Assembly (NCBI GenBank): GCA_019752535.1
Contig: JAIEMA010000009.1
Location: forward strand, 98,267 to 162,266
Reading direction: 5' to 3'
DNA: 64,000 nucleotides
From: Bacteriovoracaceae bacterium
GTDB taxonomy: Bacteria; Bdellovibrionota; Bacteriovoracia; Bacteriovoracales; Bacteriovoracaceae
Shown here: one piece after another, positions 34,369-42,960 of the stretch
How positions within the stretch are numbered: position 1 is the stretch's first letter
How the letters are laid out: each line of letters starts with the position of its first letter
The notes under the pieces: model-generated
What the model was told of the DNA's origin: nothing
What the model saw: the letters and a program-made list of their open reading frames with translations, nothing else
Database searches by the model: none
Translations under genes and position numbers: made by a program

Positions 34369-35711
34369 TGAAAAGTCTCATTTTACTTTGCTCTCTCATC
34401 TTTGCCGCTCATGCCTGGGGCAATCTTCATCTCGCTCCTCCAGATTTTGATATCAAAGAAGGACGTGCGGTCTTTATTGATATGACTGATGCCCATCACA
34501 GTATTGTGTTTGATGCCGGCAGAAGGACAACCACTGCGACTTCAGAGATCAAATTTTTTAACACTAAAGAGGGGATGCCGATTTTTGATCTTATCCCTTA
34601 TCCCGTCTCCGTTGAAATTGATGGTGTCGCCGTCGAGCAAAAACAAATCTCTCTCCCTGGTGGCGTCTCAACTGTGAGAGTAGCCCTTAAAACACTCGCT
34701 CCAGGTGAACACACTTTAAAAATCGTCAATCACATCAAAAAGCATGTGATGTACACGCCGATTTTTAGAAATGTCTCAGCTGCCTTTTGGATTCGTGATC
34801 TAAAAGATCGCTTATTTTGGGAGCAGTACCTTCCGGTGAATTTAGAATTTGATCAACATCCACGCACGATGGATGTGGAATTCAAAGGCAGAAAAGTTCA
34901 CAAGCAAGTCATTCATGCCAATGGCAAAGTTAATCAAACGGGTGTGAACAAGTGGAGAATTGAATATCCTGCTTGGTACACTGTCTCTGCCGCTTACTTT
35001 CACACGATGAGAGTGGGGGCTAAGAGAACTCGCTACTTCACTTTAAAATCAATTGATGGAAGAAATATTCCAGCGACTGTTTACACTTTCTTCCCATGGA
35101 GTGTGGGAAAATTTGTGACAGAAGCGCAGAAAGTATTTGCTGAACTTGAAGCCGACTATGGACCTTGGGCGCATGATAAATACATCGCCTATGGATCTGG
35201 TTTTGGAGGCATGGAGCATGCTGGGGCGACGATGACATCATTTAAAGCTCTTGATCATGAAATGCTTCATTCTTATTTTGCTAAATGTGTTCTTCCTGCC
35301 AACGGAAATGCTGGATGGATTGATGAAGCCATCGCGAGCTGGCGTGACTACGGTTATCAGCGCTCGGCCACACCGGGTGTGCCGGCGAATCTTGCGGGAA
35401 GAAGCGTTTATGCTCGTAACACCAACAATCAAGCCTATGAGCATGGACGTGAATTCTTAGCTTATCTCGATTATCTGATGCAGGATAAGGGTGGATTGAA
35501 GGCGTTTTTAAGAGGCTATTTCCAGACTTATAAGTATTCGATGATCACGACTGAGCACTTTAAAAACAACCTTGAATTCTTCTCTGGGCTTGAGCTCGAT
35601 CAATTGTTTAAAGACAACGTGTTTACAGAGACGCCTCCTACACCACGTGATGAAGAAGAGAGCGCCTATCACCCCGAATTAACTGAAGAAGAACTTGAAT
35701 CCCTGATCTAA
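34368..35711 (+). CDS. Exported M1-like zinc aminopeptidase
   Basis: A 447-aa protein with a signal peptide (to about AWG, residue 18). The gluzincin motif HEMLH (297-301) is followed by Glu320 in WIDEAIASW, giving exactly HExxH-x18-E as in family M1. GGMEHAGA just before it stands where M1 enzymes have GAMEN, so substrate N-terminus recognition may be altered. The N-terminal 220 residues are beta-rich, like an M1 domain 1. It is much shorter than typical M1 enzymes. Translationally coupled to the C26-like peptidase; both act outside the cytoplasm and may work on the same peptide or cell-wall-derived substrates. Confidence 0.7.
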   Translation: MKSLILLCSLIFAAHAWGNLHLAPPDFDIKEGRAVFIDMTDAHHSIVFDAGRRTTTATSEIKFFNTKEGMPIFDLIPYPVSVEIDGVAVEQKQISLPGGVSTVRVALKTLAPGEHTLKIVNHIKKHVMYTPIFRNVSAAFWIRDLKDRLFWEQYLPVNLEFDQHPRTMDVEFKGRKVHKQVIHANGKVNQTGVNKWRIEYPAWYTVSAAYFHTMRVGAKRTRYFTLKSIDGRNIPATVYTFFPWSVGKFVTEAQKVFAELEADYGPWAHDKYIAYGSGFGGMEHAGATMTSFKALDHEMLHSYFAKCVLPANGNAGWIDEAIASWRDYGYQRSATPGVPANLAGRSVYARNTNNQAYEHGREFLAYLDYLMQDKGGLKAFLRGYFQTYKYSMITTEHFKNNLEFFSGLELDQLFKDNVFTETPPTPRDEEESAYHPELTEEELESLI

Positions 35712-35714
35712 AAT

Positions 35715-35739
35715 TAGGCCCTTCGGGGCCTATATTTTT
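35715..35739 (+). terminator. Terminator of the C26/M1-like operon
   Basis: Seven-base stem (35715-35721, 35726-35732), TTCG tetraloop and a T-rich tail. Confidence 0.85.
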
Positions 35740-35787
35740 TACTTCCTTCCCCCAGTCACAGAGCGATTTAAGGTAAATTCATGAGCT

Positions 35788-37290
35788 ATGCTAAGGATCG
35801 CCCTGGCCCTCATTTTTGCCCTAAGTTTTAAGGCCCACGCGCAGGTCCTCACAACCACTACACCCTATGATCTCACTTCCACTTTAGGCTCTCCCTTTTC
35901 GATCCCTATAAGTTTTGATTTGAACGGTCGTATTGCTCTCAAACTCAATACTGGAAACGCGACAGTGTTTCCCATCATGGCGCATTTTGCGTGGGAGAGA
36001 CAAAGATATGACTTCATTCCGGCTTCCGTGGGAATGAAGCACGAATGGGTTGAAGCGCCTGCTGAAACTCCACACTTGTACGTTTATCGCCAAAAATTAG
36101 AAGCAGGACTTGGAATTGGAGCTGCGACAAAACTTTTAGGCGGCAATCTCGGCTTCTCTTTGGGACTCGTGCCGTTTAAGGGATCAAGCTGGGAGTCACG
36201 CACTTTTAAAGAGCCTTCTAATGGAAAATTTTCTCTCCCATTAAGTGTCGCTGATTGGGAAGAGTGGAGTGAAGGGGAAGGGCGAGATTATCAAGTCATG
36301 GGTGGGCTGACTCTCTCTATTGGAATGACTGCTCTAGGAATGAATGCGGCCAATCTTTTTAAAACCACACAGCAGCGCTGGTCGCTCTCGATGGAGAAAG
36401 TCTCGAGCAAGCATTTGCGTGTCCGTATTCGTCAGGATCGCTGGAAGAAGAAAGGAAGAATTCTTGGACCGTTTTTTGCCAATTGGGAGAAAGCGGTGCT
36501 GGATTATTTTGATAGTGAGCGCTCTTACCTAGTCGACATGACAACGGACGTGGGAATTGAAGCAGTTAAATCTTTATGGGCCGGAAGACTTGATGAACTC
36601 CAATCTTCAGCGGCCACTCAAGAAGAAGTGGGCATGAGAAGATGGCAGGGCAATTATCGCTCTCGCTACTTAGGGATTCCCTATGTTTTTGGACAAAGCA
36701 CAGCGCGCGTGGAGCTTCAGTCTTGGGAAGTTGAAGGCGAGGGACGCTTGCTTGATATTTTAAATATGCAAGTTCGAAATAATGGTCTCTTGCGTGAAGC
36801 TGACCCCCAAGTGTGGACAGTGGTGAGTGACCCCAGTGATGAGACGGTTTACTTCTTGGCCATCTCACAATCTTTAGAGAAGGGATCCAAGGGAGTGAGA
36901 GAGAAGCTTGGACGATGGATGGAAAATGTGGGGCTTCAAATGCAGTGGCCAGAGATGAATAAAAAAGATTTTCTTGATGCGCGTCTGATGTTCTCAGTAC
37001 CTATGAAATCATGGAACGCTTGGGCGAATGAATTGATCCCGGTAGAAGATTATCAAAAGAGCTGTCTTGAGATGAATCTTAAGTGTCAAAGAGAGAGACT
37101 TGCAAAAAAGGCAATTGAGGGTTGGAGTGACATCAAAGAGAAGTCACTTCTGGTGAAATCAGAATATCTTATTCGCCATCCAGTGCTTTGGGGGCTCTTG
37201 GTGCAGAAAACGAAAGAGAAGATTGTGGCCGAATTCTTGGCCCATGGAAGCCGCTTTCTACCTATGCAAAAAAGTCTTTCAACTCATTAA
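35788..37290 (+). CDS. Exported protein of unknown function
   Basis: A 500-aa protein with a signal peptide (MLRIALALIFALSFKAHA). The first 200 residues of the mature part are Gly-rich alternating strands (KLEAGLGIGAATKLLGGNLGFSLGL, split over several strands) suggesting a beta-barrel or beta-sandwich; the rest is charged and Trp-rich. No family is recognised. The ribosome binding site is poor. Its 3' end overlaps the convergent acetyltransferase gene by 29 bases. Confidence 0.6.
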   Translation: MLRIALALIFALSFKAHAQVLTTTTPYDLTSTLGSPFSIPISFDLNGRIALKLNTGNATVFPIMAHFAWERQRYDFIPASVGMKHEWVEAPAETPHLYVYRQKLEAGLGIGAATKLLGGNLGFSLGLVPFKGSSWESRTFKEPSNGKFSLPLSVADWEEWSEGEGRDYQVMGGLTLSIGMTALGMNAANLFKTTQQRWSLSMEKVSSKHLRVRIRQDRWKKKGRILGPFFANWEKAVLDYFDSERSYLVDMTTDVGIEAVKSLWAGRLDELQSSAATQEEVGMRRWQGNYRSRYLGIPYVFGQSTARVELQSWEVEGEGRLLDILNMQVRNNGLLREADPQVWTVVSDPSDETVYFLAISQSLEKGSKGVREKLGRWMENVGLQMQWPEMNKKDFLDARLMFSVPMKSWNAWANELIPVEDYQKSCLEMNLKCQRERLAKKAIEGWSDIKEKSLLVKSEYLIRHPVLWGLLVQKTKEKIVAEFLAHGSRFLPMQKSLSTH

Positions 37291-37831
37291 AATACATTTC
37301 AAGATTTTCTCTCTCAAGCTTGATCTTCATTTGCGTGTAATCAGAATTGAGACTGTTCTTAACGGGATTTCCTAAGCGTTTAATCAATTTAACAATCGCT
37401 GTGTTCTCTGGCAAGTAAGTGAAGCGCAGAGTGGTGATGCCTCTCTCGGCGGCCGCGAGCAAGCAAAATTTCATGAGAAAAGTGCCCAATCCACTTTTTT
37501 GATACTCATCAATAATAAGAATCGCAATCTCTGCTTCTTCAGGATGGAGATCATCTCGCACGAGTCTTGCGATCGCGACACCACGCTCTTCTCCCTGAGC
37601 TTCTTCAATGCCTAAAGCAAAATGGTTATAGCCATCCACTTCTGTGAGATACTTGAGCTCACGATCAGTAAAGCCATTTTTAATCCCAAAGAAGCGATGC
37701 CTAATTGTCTCTCGAGACATGTGAGCAATACTGGCAGATATTTTCTTCTTCGCCTCAGGCAGAACAAAACCCACTCTTAGGCTCTGACCCTTCCACGGAA
37801 ATTCTTTTCTAAAGCTTTGATCAATTTTCAT
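37262..37831 (-). CDS. GNAT-family N-acetyltransferase
   Basis: A 189-aa cytoplasmic protein with a GNAT core: EAEIAILIIDEYQKSGLGTFLM contains the beta4 strand and the acetyl-CoA loop Q-x-x-G-L-G, followed by a helix and the strand TTLRFTYLPEN. The N-terminal HRFFG motif is common in GNATs that act on proteins or are fused to acyl-CoA ligases. The ATG at 37831 overlaps the ycaO stop (TAATG), which sets the start over an upstream TTG. Its target is unknown; a link to ribosome modification through YcaO is inferred. Confidence 0.82.
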   Translation of the reverse strand: MKIDQSFRKEFPWKGQSLRVGFVLPEAKKKISASIAHMSRETIRHRFFGIKNGFTDRELKYLTEVDGYNHFALGIEEAQGEERGVAIARLVRDDLHPEEAEIAILIIDEYQKSGLGTFLMKFCLLAAAERGITTLRFTYLPENTAIVKLIKRLGNPVKNSLNSDYTQMKIKLERENLEMYFNELKDFFA

Positions 37832-39582
37832 TAAATCTTTTTTGCCCAAAGTGCTTTGGCTTTTTGAAGCTTTTCATAAGAAGTGATGAGCTTCTGATGC
37901 ATCGTAAAGCCTTCAAGGTTAAGTGAAGTCTCATGTAGGCCCACGAATTTCTTTTTGGCTTCAATCACTTCAAGTGCAGTGAATGTCATTTCTTGTCCGT
38001 AGAATTTCTCCATAGTGGAGAAGTAGTCTTGCATCTTTCTTGAGTCATCAAGTTTGAACTGCAGAAGAGAATCAAGACAGAGATACCAGCGCTTTTTCTC
38101 TACTGATAAAGGAGCAAAGTGCAGCAGCCACTCTGTTTGTGTTTTAGCAGCTTCAAACTCTTGGGCAGCAAGAGCAAGCATCGCTTTGAGTTCTCCAAAG
38201 CGCAGTTCAGCCCAACCCGTGCCAGCGTCACCCACGATCCCGAGTGCGTGCGTGACGAGCATCATATCGTCATAGCCTTTCTCATCGATGGTTTGCATCA
38301 ACTCAAAGCATTCTTTAGGGCTTAATTTGTGAGCGCCAAGAATCGGAGCGCGAAGATCAATGCCGGAATTATTATTTTCCCACACGAGATCATCGGCTTG
38401 ATAAATTTCAGACATGCCCGGAACCAAGATGCGACAGCCATAAACACCTAAGTGCTCATAGTCAGCGACGTACACATCTTTATCCATTTCATGGAAAATT
38501 TTAAGAAGTGTTTCATACTCTTCGCTTGTCGTTTGACCTTTGAAATTCCAGTGCACGAAATCAAAGTCACTCTTATCTTTAAAGAAATCCCAACCCACAA
38601 GACCATTTGAATCAATGAAGTGCGCTTCAAGATTGAGTGTGTCTTTCACGGCATCCATATCAAAAGTCGGAGGTGAGAAGACATCAAGTTTATTGAGTGA
38701 GCGGCCTTGAAGAAGTTCTGTGAGTGTTCTCTCAAGAGCGACTTCAAATTTTGGGTGACCGCCGTAGCTGCAGAAAGCGGTGCCTTCATTGGGATTAAGG
38801 AGAGTGACATTCATCACCGGGTACTTGCCACCCAGTGAGGCGTCTTTCACGAGTATCGGGTAGCCATGGTCTTCAAGTTTTTTGATCGCCTCTTCGATAT
38901 GAGGGAATTTCGCGATGACTTCTTTCGGCACATCTGGAAGACAGAGGCCTTCAGAGATGATGCGATTTTTAACCGCGCGCTCAAAAATTTCTGAAAGCGC
39001 CTGCACTCTGGCTTCCGTAGGTGTATTACCTGCTGACATGCCGTTAGAGACGTAGAGATTGCCCACAATATTCATCGGAATATAAACAGTTTCTTGATCT
39101 CTTTGGCGCACGAAAGGAAGGGCGACGATGCCACGCTCTCTATTACCTGATTGAGTATCCACGAGCATAGGAGCTGTGAGCTCGCCAGAAGGATTGTATT
39201 GTTTGAGGAGGCGAGCATCTAAAAGACCTTTAGGCAGTTTGTCGCCTTCGATCTTAAACCACTTCTCTTGCGGATAATGAACGAAGGGAGCGTTGGCTAT
39301 TTTTTCTCCTAGATAAAAATCTGCGAAGAAATAATTGCAATTTAAGCGCTCAAAAAATTCTCCGATCGCTGAAGCGAGACACGCTTTCTGAGAAGCGCCT
39401 TTGCCGTTAGTAAAAAGCATCGGGCAGTACTTGTCGCGCAGATGGAGTGACCAGACATGAGGCACGGGATTGAGCCATGAAGCCTCTTCCACATCAAAGC
39501 CAATCTCAGATAAAAGATTTTTCATCCTAGAAATCGAATCTTCTAGAGCCGCGTCTTTTCCTAAAATCATGGTTTTTGTCAT
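37831..39582 (-). CDS. ycaO: YcaO-type ribosomal protein S12 methylthiotransferase accessory factor
   Basis: A 583-aa protein, close in length to E. coli YcaO, which assists RimO in beta-methylthiolation of ribosomal protein S12. The YcaO ATP-binding motifs are present: NGKGASQKACLASAIGEFFER (S/E-x-x-E-x-x-E type) and, further on, ARVQALSEIFERAVK. The C-terminal TPR-like extension found in the E. coli type follows. No RiPP precursor or other azoline enzymes are nearby, so a RiPP role is unlikely. It forms an operon with the GNAT gene. Confidence 0.85.
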   Translation of the reverse strand: MTKTMILGKDAALEDSISRMKNLLSEIGFDVEEASWLNPVPHVWSLHLRDKYCPMLFTNGKGASQKACLASAIGEFFERLNCNYFFADFYLGEKIANAPFVHYPQEKWFKIEGDKLPKGLLDARLLKQYNPSGELTAPMLVDTQSGNRERGIVALPFVRQRDQETVYIPMNIVGNLYVSNGMSAGNTPTEARVQALSEIFERAVKNRIISEGLCLPDVPKEVIAKFPHIEEAIKKLEDHGYPILVKDASLGGKYPVMNVTLLNPNEGTAFCSYGGHPKFEVALERTLTELLQGRSLNKLDVFSPPTFDMDAVKDTLNLEAHFIDSNGLVGWDFFKDKSDFDFVHWNFKGQTTSEEYETLLKIFHEMDKDVYVADYEHLGVYGCRILVPGMSEIYQADDLVWENNNSGIDLRAPILGAHKLSPKECFELMQTIDEKGYDDMMLVTHALGIVGDAGTGWAELRFGELKAMLALAAQEFEAAKTQTEWLLHFAPLSVEKKRWYLCLDSLLQFKLDDSRKMQDYFSTMEKFYGQEMTFTALEVIEAKKKFVGLHETSLNLEGFTMHQKLITSYEKLQKAKALWAKKI

Positions 39583-39677
39583 GTTTTTACCCTCATTTTT
39601 GCTATGAAGGGCTTATGCCATGGAGCAAGGAATGCGGCAAGGTCTGGCCGCTGTGCGCAATCTAAAGAAATTTAGAG

Positions 39678-39705
39678 TAGACGCTCTTATTCAAAATGCT
39701 ATCAT
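39678..39705 (+). promoter_or_regulatory. Candidate promoter of the RRM-protein gene
   Basis: TAGACG (39678-39683) and TATCAT (39700-39705) separated by 16 bases, about 45 bases before the AGGAGG of the RRM gene. Moderate match only. Confidence 0.35.
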
Positions 39706-39748
39706 TGCGAGTCTAGATCCCTTTTTTACGTGCCCACAGGAGGGCGAA

Positions 39749-40123
39749 ATGAACAAAAAATTGTACGTCGGTAATTTATCTTACAACCTCACCAATGATG
39801 AGCTTCAAAATGCTTTCGCTTCATGCGGAAGTGTCGTGTCTGCCAAGATCATTATGGATCAAGCAACAGGACGCTCAAAAGGTTTTGCGTTTGTAGAGAT
39901 GGCCGACGAAGACGGCGCTCAGAAAGCAGTTGAGCAGCTTGATGGAAAAGAAGTGGGCGGTCGCGCTCTACGTGTATCAGAAGCGAAGCCTCAAACTGAT
40001 CGCCCTCGTGGCGGTGGCGGATTCGGCGGAGGCCGTGGCGGTGATCGCGGTGGAGACCGTGGCGGATTCGGCGGAGGCCGTGGTGGCGATCGCGGCGGAG
40101 ACCGTGGCGGCAACCGTTGGTAG
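39749..40123 (+). CDS. Gly/Arg-rich RRM RNA-binding protein
   Basis: A 124-aa protein with one RNA recognition motif: RNP2 is KLYVGNLS (residues 3-10) and RNP1 is RSKGFAFVEM (about 41-50), followed by a tail of about 40 residues made of Gly-Gly-Asp-Arg-Gly repeats. This is the layout of cyanobacterial and proteobacterial cold-inducible RRM proteins that act as RNA chaperones. AGGAGG lies five bases before the ATG; a frame open to 39620 is ignored because it overlaps the promoter region and lacks a ribosome binding site. Confidence 0.9.
   Translation: MNKKLYVGNLSYNLTNDELQNAFASCGSVVSAKIIMDQATGRSKGFAFVEMADEDGAQKAVEQLDGKEVGGRALRVSEAKPQTDRPRGGGGFGGGRGGDRGGDRGGFGGGRGGDRGGDRGGNRW
40009..40111 (+). 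repeat. Gly/Arg-coding direct repeats in the RRM tail
   Basis: Two near-identical copies of a roughly 45-base unit encode the GFGGGRGGDRGGDRGG tail. Slippage or unequal exchange could change tail length. Confidence 0.75.
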
Positions 40124-40127
40124 ATTT

Positions 40128-40598
40128 TTATTTTCTAGCGAATTTTCGAGGGGCCTCTTTAAGAGGCCCTTTTTTTTGGTCAAAATTCTTGAGGAGATGA
40201 GGCAGAGTATGGGCCGTAGTGTTGAGTCCATACTGAAGTCCACTCACAATATCTTCTCTTTCAATATCGATATGATCTTCCAAAATATGCAGACTCCATA
40301 GGTTTTTAGCTTTATGGGGTTTATCCAAAGAGGTTTCCACGACTTCTTTTTTAAACTCAATGAGACTTTGGGTGATATTAAGAGAGCTCTTTTCTATTTG
40401 TTTAAAGTTATCAAAAAAATAATTAAGTCCCGCTTCAATACCTTGTTCAAGACCTCGATGAAACAGCCAGCGAGAGCCTTCGTTTCTTCTTGAGCGGCAT
40501 TCTTGAAGGTTCAATTGTAAATGCAGATCGGCTTGCTTGAGAATGCGATTATAAAGCTGCACACGTTGCAACTTTAAGACTTTGAGAGGTTGTATCAT
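40128..40598 (-). CDS. Helical protein of unknown function
   Basis: About 156 aa, almost all helical and charged, without signal peptide. Its middle reads SLNITQSLIEFKKEVVETSL and suggests a coiled-coil or helical bundle, which is similar in feel to a four-helix protein. I do not recognise the family. The ATG at 40598 (MIQPLKVLKL) with CAGG upstream is preferred over earlier codons that lie in the divergent promoter region. Its last codons overlap the RRM terminator. Confidence 0.5.
   Translation of the reverse strand: MIQPLKVLKLQRVQLYNRILKQADLHLQLNLQECRSRRNEGSRWLFHRGLEQGIEAGLNYFFDNFKQIEKSSLNITQSLIEFKKEVVETSLDKPHKAKNLWSLHILEDHIDIEREDIVSGLQYGLNTTAHTLPHLLKNFDQKKGPLKEAPRKFARK
40151..40177 (+). 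terminator. Terminator of the RRM gene
   Basis: Stem 40151-40157 with 40163-40169 (extendable by two pairs) and eight Ts. It lies inside the 3' coding end of the convergent gene. Confidence 0.85.
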
Positions 40599-40687
40599 GA
40601 GCCTGATTATAACCTCTAATCTCGATTCACAAAAGAGAACTTTGGTTCTATAAGTTAGACCTATATTCATCAAACGACGGTGATCTA

Positions 40688-41110
40688 ATGTCTGTATATG
40701 ATTTGCCTGCCATCAATGCCTCATTAAATGGTCTCTCTACAATCTTGCTCGCCCTTGGATTTGTGGCGATTAAAAGTGGAAAAAAGGAACTTCATCGCAA
40801 CTTGATGGTGAGTGCCTTAGTTGTTTCGGCGGCTTTTTTAACTTGTTATCTCATTTATCACGCCCAAGTTGGTTCAGTGCCCTTTCCAGATTTGGGTTGG
40901 ATCAAGACAGTTTATTTAATCATCTTGATTCCTCACATCATTTTAGCCGCGGTCATGGTTCCGATGATCCTCAAAACTTTCTGGCATGCCTTCAGACAGG
41001 AATGGGAGTCGCATAAAAAAATTGCGCGATGGACATTCCCAGTGTGGATGTATGTTTCTGTGACTGGCGTCGTAATCTACTTCATGTTGTATATCTGGTT
41101 CAAAAAATAG
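40688..41110 (+). CDS. DUF420 membrane protein
   Basis: A 140-aa protein with four or five membrane helices and the DUF420 pattern: LPAINASLNGLS at the start, then IKSGKKELHRNLM with the conserved His, YLIYH and a later PHIILA. DUF420 (YozB/CtaM-like) genes accompany haem-copper oxidases and some have been linked to cytochrome oxidase assembly. It is the first gene of the oxidase cluster. GGTG lies upstream of the ATG. Confidence 0.8.
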   Translation: MSVYDLPAINASLNGLSTILLALGFVAIKSGKKELHRNLMVSALVVSAAFLTCYLIYHAQVGSVPFPDLGWIKTVYLIILIPHIILAAVMVPMILKTFWHAFRQEWESHKKIARWTFPVWMYVSVTGVVIYFMLYIWFKK

Positions 41111-41197
41111 TTCACTTTACACTCCGCAAAAAATTGAGAATGCTATTCCAATTACACGAGATCAGTAATACCATGAGCTATAAAAAAGGAACTAGGT

Positions 41198-41815
41198 ATG
41201 TCACACGCGACCTCGCTTGATCATCATCAAGAGGATCGAAATGATCCTCAATTTGGTAAAGCCTCTATCGGAAAACTTGCAATGTGGATCTTCTTGGTCA
41301 CCGATGCAATGTCATTCTCAGGCTTTTTATTAGCTTATGCCGTTGTCCGCTCGACAATGGATTGGCCGCAACCTTCAGATTATTTGGGAATTAACCTCTC
41401 AGGTTTTGCCACATTTATTCTTGTTTGCAGCTCTCTCTCAATGGTTTTAGCCATTGATGCTTGTAAGCAGAAAAATCGTCAGCAAATGCTCAATTGGTTG
41501 ATGGCCACCATTCGTGGGGGAGTCGTCTTCCTTGGCATTCAAGCTTATGAGTACACACATCTCGTCCACTCTGGGATGACACTGGCCCATTTCGCCCATG
41601 GAAATAACTTATTTGCCTCGACCTTCTATATCGTCACAGGCTTCCACGGACTTCACGTTCTTACAGGTGTGATTTATCTCATTTGTGAATATCGTTTCGC
41701 TCGTGCTGGTCACTACGATCAAGGGGACTATAACCGCCTCGAGATCCTAGGACTGTTTTGGCACTTTGTGGATTTGGTTTGGATCTTGGTCTTTACCTTC
41801 ATCTACCTACTATGA
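41198..41815 (+). CDS. Cytochrome c oxidase subunit III (first homologue)
   Basis: A 205-aa protein with five hydrophobic helices and the subunit III pattern GKLAMWIFLVTDAMSF, a QAYEYTH segment, FYIVTGFHGLHVLTGV and a C-terminal YWHFVD-like WHFVDLVW. It belongs to the short, caa3/bo3-like subunit III type. AAGGA precedes the ATG. The next small gene overlaps its stop (ATGA). A second, more divergent subunit III homologue follows coxA at 45.5 kb. Confidence 0.85.
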   Translation: MSHATSLDHHQEDRNDPQFGKASIGKLAMWIFLVTDAMSFSGFLLAYAVVRSTMDWPQPSDYLGINLSGFATFILVCSSLSMVLAIDACKQKNRQQMLNWLMATIRGGVVFLGIQAYEYTHLVHSGMTLAHFAHGNNLFASTFYIVTGFHGLHVLTGVIYLICEYRFARAGHYDQGDYNRLEILGLFWHFVDLVWILVFTFIYLL

Positions 41816-42015
41816 AGAAAATCTTAGCCGTCTTATTCATGATGTTAGTAAGTGTGAGCGCGCTGGCGTGCCCTTACTGTCAGGGTGCGGCTAAAAAACC
41901 ACCTTACACTCTTTATATTATCGGTGGTTTTGTTCTTCTGACTTATGTTCCATTTTATTTGCTTTTTAGATCTGCAAAAAAATATGACCCAAAAAACTTT
42001 GTGATTAACGATTAA
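41812..42015 (+). CDS. Small membrane protein of the oxidase cluster, 67 aa
   Basis: A signal-like segment (MKKILAVLFMMLVSVSALA) is followed by CPYCQGAAKK and one more membrane helix, then a charged end (RSAKKYDPKNF). CxxC directly after the first segment could bind metal or be a redox pair; a lipoprotein is less likely because LALAC lacks a good spacing. It overlaps the subunit III gene by four bases and ends three bases before ctaB. No family recognised; a role in oxidase assembly is inferred from position. Confidence 0.6.
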   Translation: MKKILAVLFMMLVSVSALACPYCQGAAKKPPYTLYIIGGFVLLTYVPFYLLFRSAKKYDPKNFVIND

Positions 42016-42018
42016 ATT

Positions 42019-42924
42019 ATGACGACATTATTCGCCAGCTCTATAGATCTCGCAGGACAAAAACACACTTTTATGGGTGATATTTTGTCGCTCACTAAAG
42101 CTCGCTTATCGATGCTCGTTATTTTTACAAGCGCTCTAGGTTTATTCCTTGCACCAGGCGAGATTTCACTCTCTGCAGCTTTGATCACTATCCTTTCAAC
42201 TTCTGGCCTTGTGGCCGGAGCGTGCATCATTAATTGTGTGATGGAGAAAGATATCGATGCCAAGATGGAGCGGACAAAAAATCGTCCTCTTCCTTCAGGG
42301 CGCGTGACTTCTAAGACAGCGATGACTTTAGGCCTCTCACTGATCACTTTGTGTCTTCTCACTCTTTATGTGGTGGCTAATCCTTTAACAGCTCTGCTTG
42401 GATTCATTGCCACTCTCACTTATCTCTTCCTCTACACTCCGATGAAGCAAAAGACGGCGATGGCCCTTTTTGCAGGAGCGATTCCAGGCGCAATTCCACC
42501 TCTCATGGGGTGGACGACTGTGACAGGATCGATTGGCGCCCTTGGTGTGGCTTTATTTGCCATCCTCTTCGTTTGGCAATTACCTCATTTCCTTTCGATC
42601 TCGATTTATCACGCTGAAGACTACAAGAATGCGGGTCTTAAAACTTTCCCTACTGATATTGGGATTGGTTTAGTGGTTCATAAAATTGTTCTCTATACTT
42701 TGCTTTTAATGATTGTGAGCTTTGCTCCTTATTATTTAGGCGCGGCAAACATAAATTATCTCTCGAGTATGTTTGTTGTAGGAGCCGTTTTCTTGGCCCT
42801 TGCGATCAGAGCGTATCAATTCGATTTTCATTCTAAAGAATTATTAAAATGGTCTCGACAGTACTTCTACGCCACGTTGGTTTATTTGCCGTGTGTGTTC
42901 GTAGCGATGCTGTGGTTTAGATAA
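42019..42924 (+). CDS. ctaB: Protohaem IX farnesyltransferase (haem O synthase)
   Basis: A 301-aa polytopic UbiA-family prenyltransferase that converts haem B to haem O, the substrate of CtaA. The aspartate-rich prenyl-diphosphate motif is in NCVMEKDIDAKMERTKNRP, and the second motif is YHAEDYKNAGLKTFP. About eight or nine helices. It sits between the small membrane protein and coxB, a common position in caa3-type operons. Confidence 0.92.
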   Translation: MTTLFASSIDLAGQKHTFMGDILSLTKARLSMLVIFTSALGLFLAPGEISLSAALITILSTSGLVAGACIINCVMEKDIDAKMERTKNRPLPSGRVTSKTAMTLGLSLITLCLLTLYVVANPLTALLGFIATLTYLFLYTPMKQKTAMALFAGAIPGAIPPLMGWTTVTGSIGALGVALFAILFVWQLPHFLSISIYHAEDYKNAGLKTFPTDIGIGLVVHKIVLYTLLLMIVSFAPYYLGAANINYLSSMFVVGAVFLALAIRAYQFDFHSKELLKWSRQYFYATLVYLPCVFVAMLWFR

Positions 42925-42960
42925 ATTTATTTTTTAAAGAGCTTATCTCAGGGGAAGCTA

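Noticed and set aside
37831..39582. YcaO as part of a RiPP (azoline) cluster
   Set aside because: No precursor peptide, dehydrogenase or exporter nearby; length and C-terminal extension match the S12-modification type.
39620..39748. N-terminal extension of the RRM protein
   Set aside because: No ribosome binding site at 39620, overlap with promoter-like boxes, and a perfect AGGAGG at the internal ATG.
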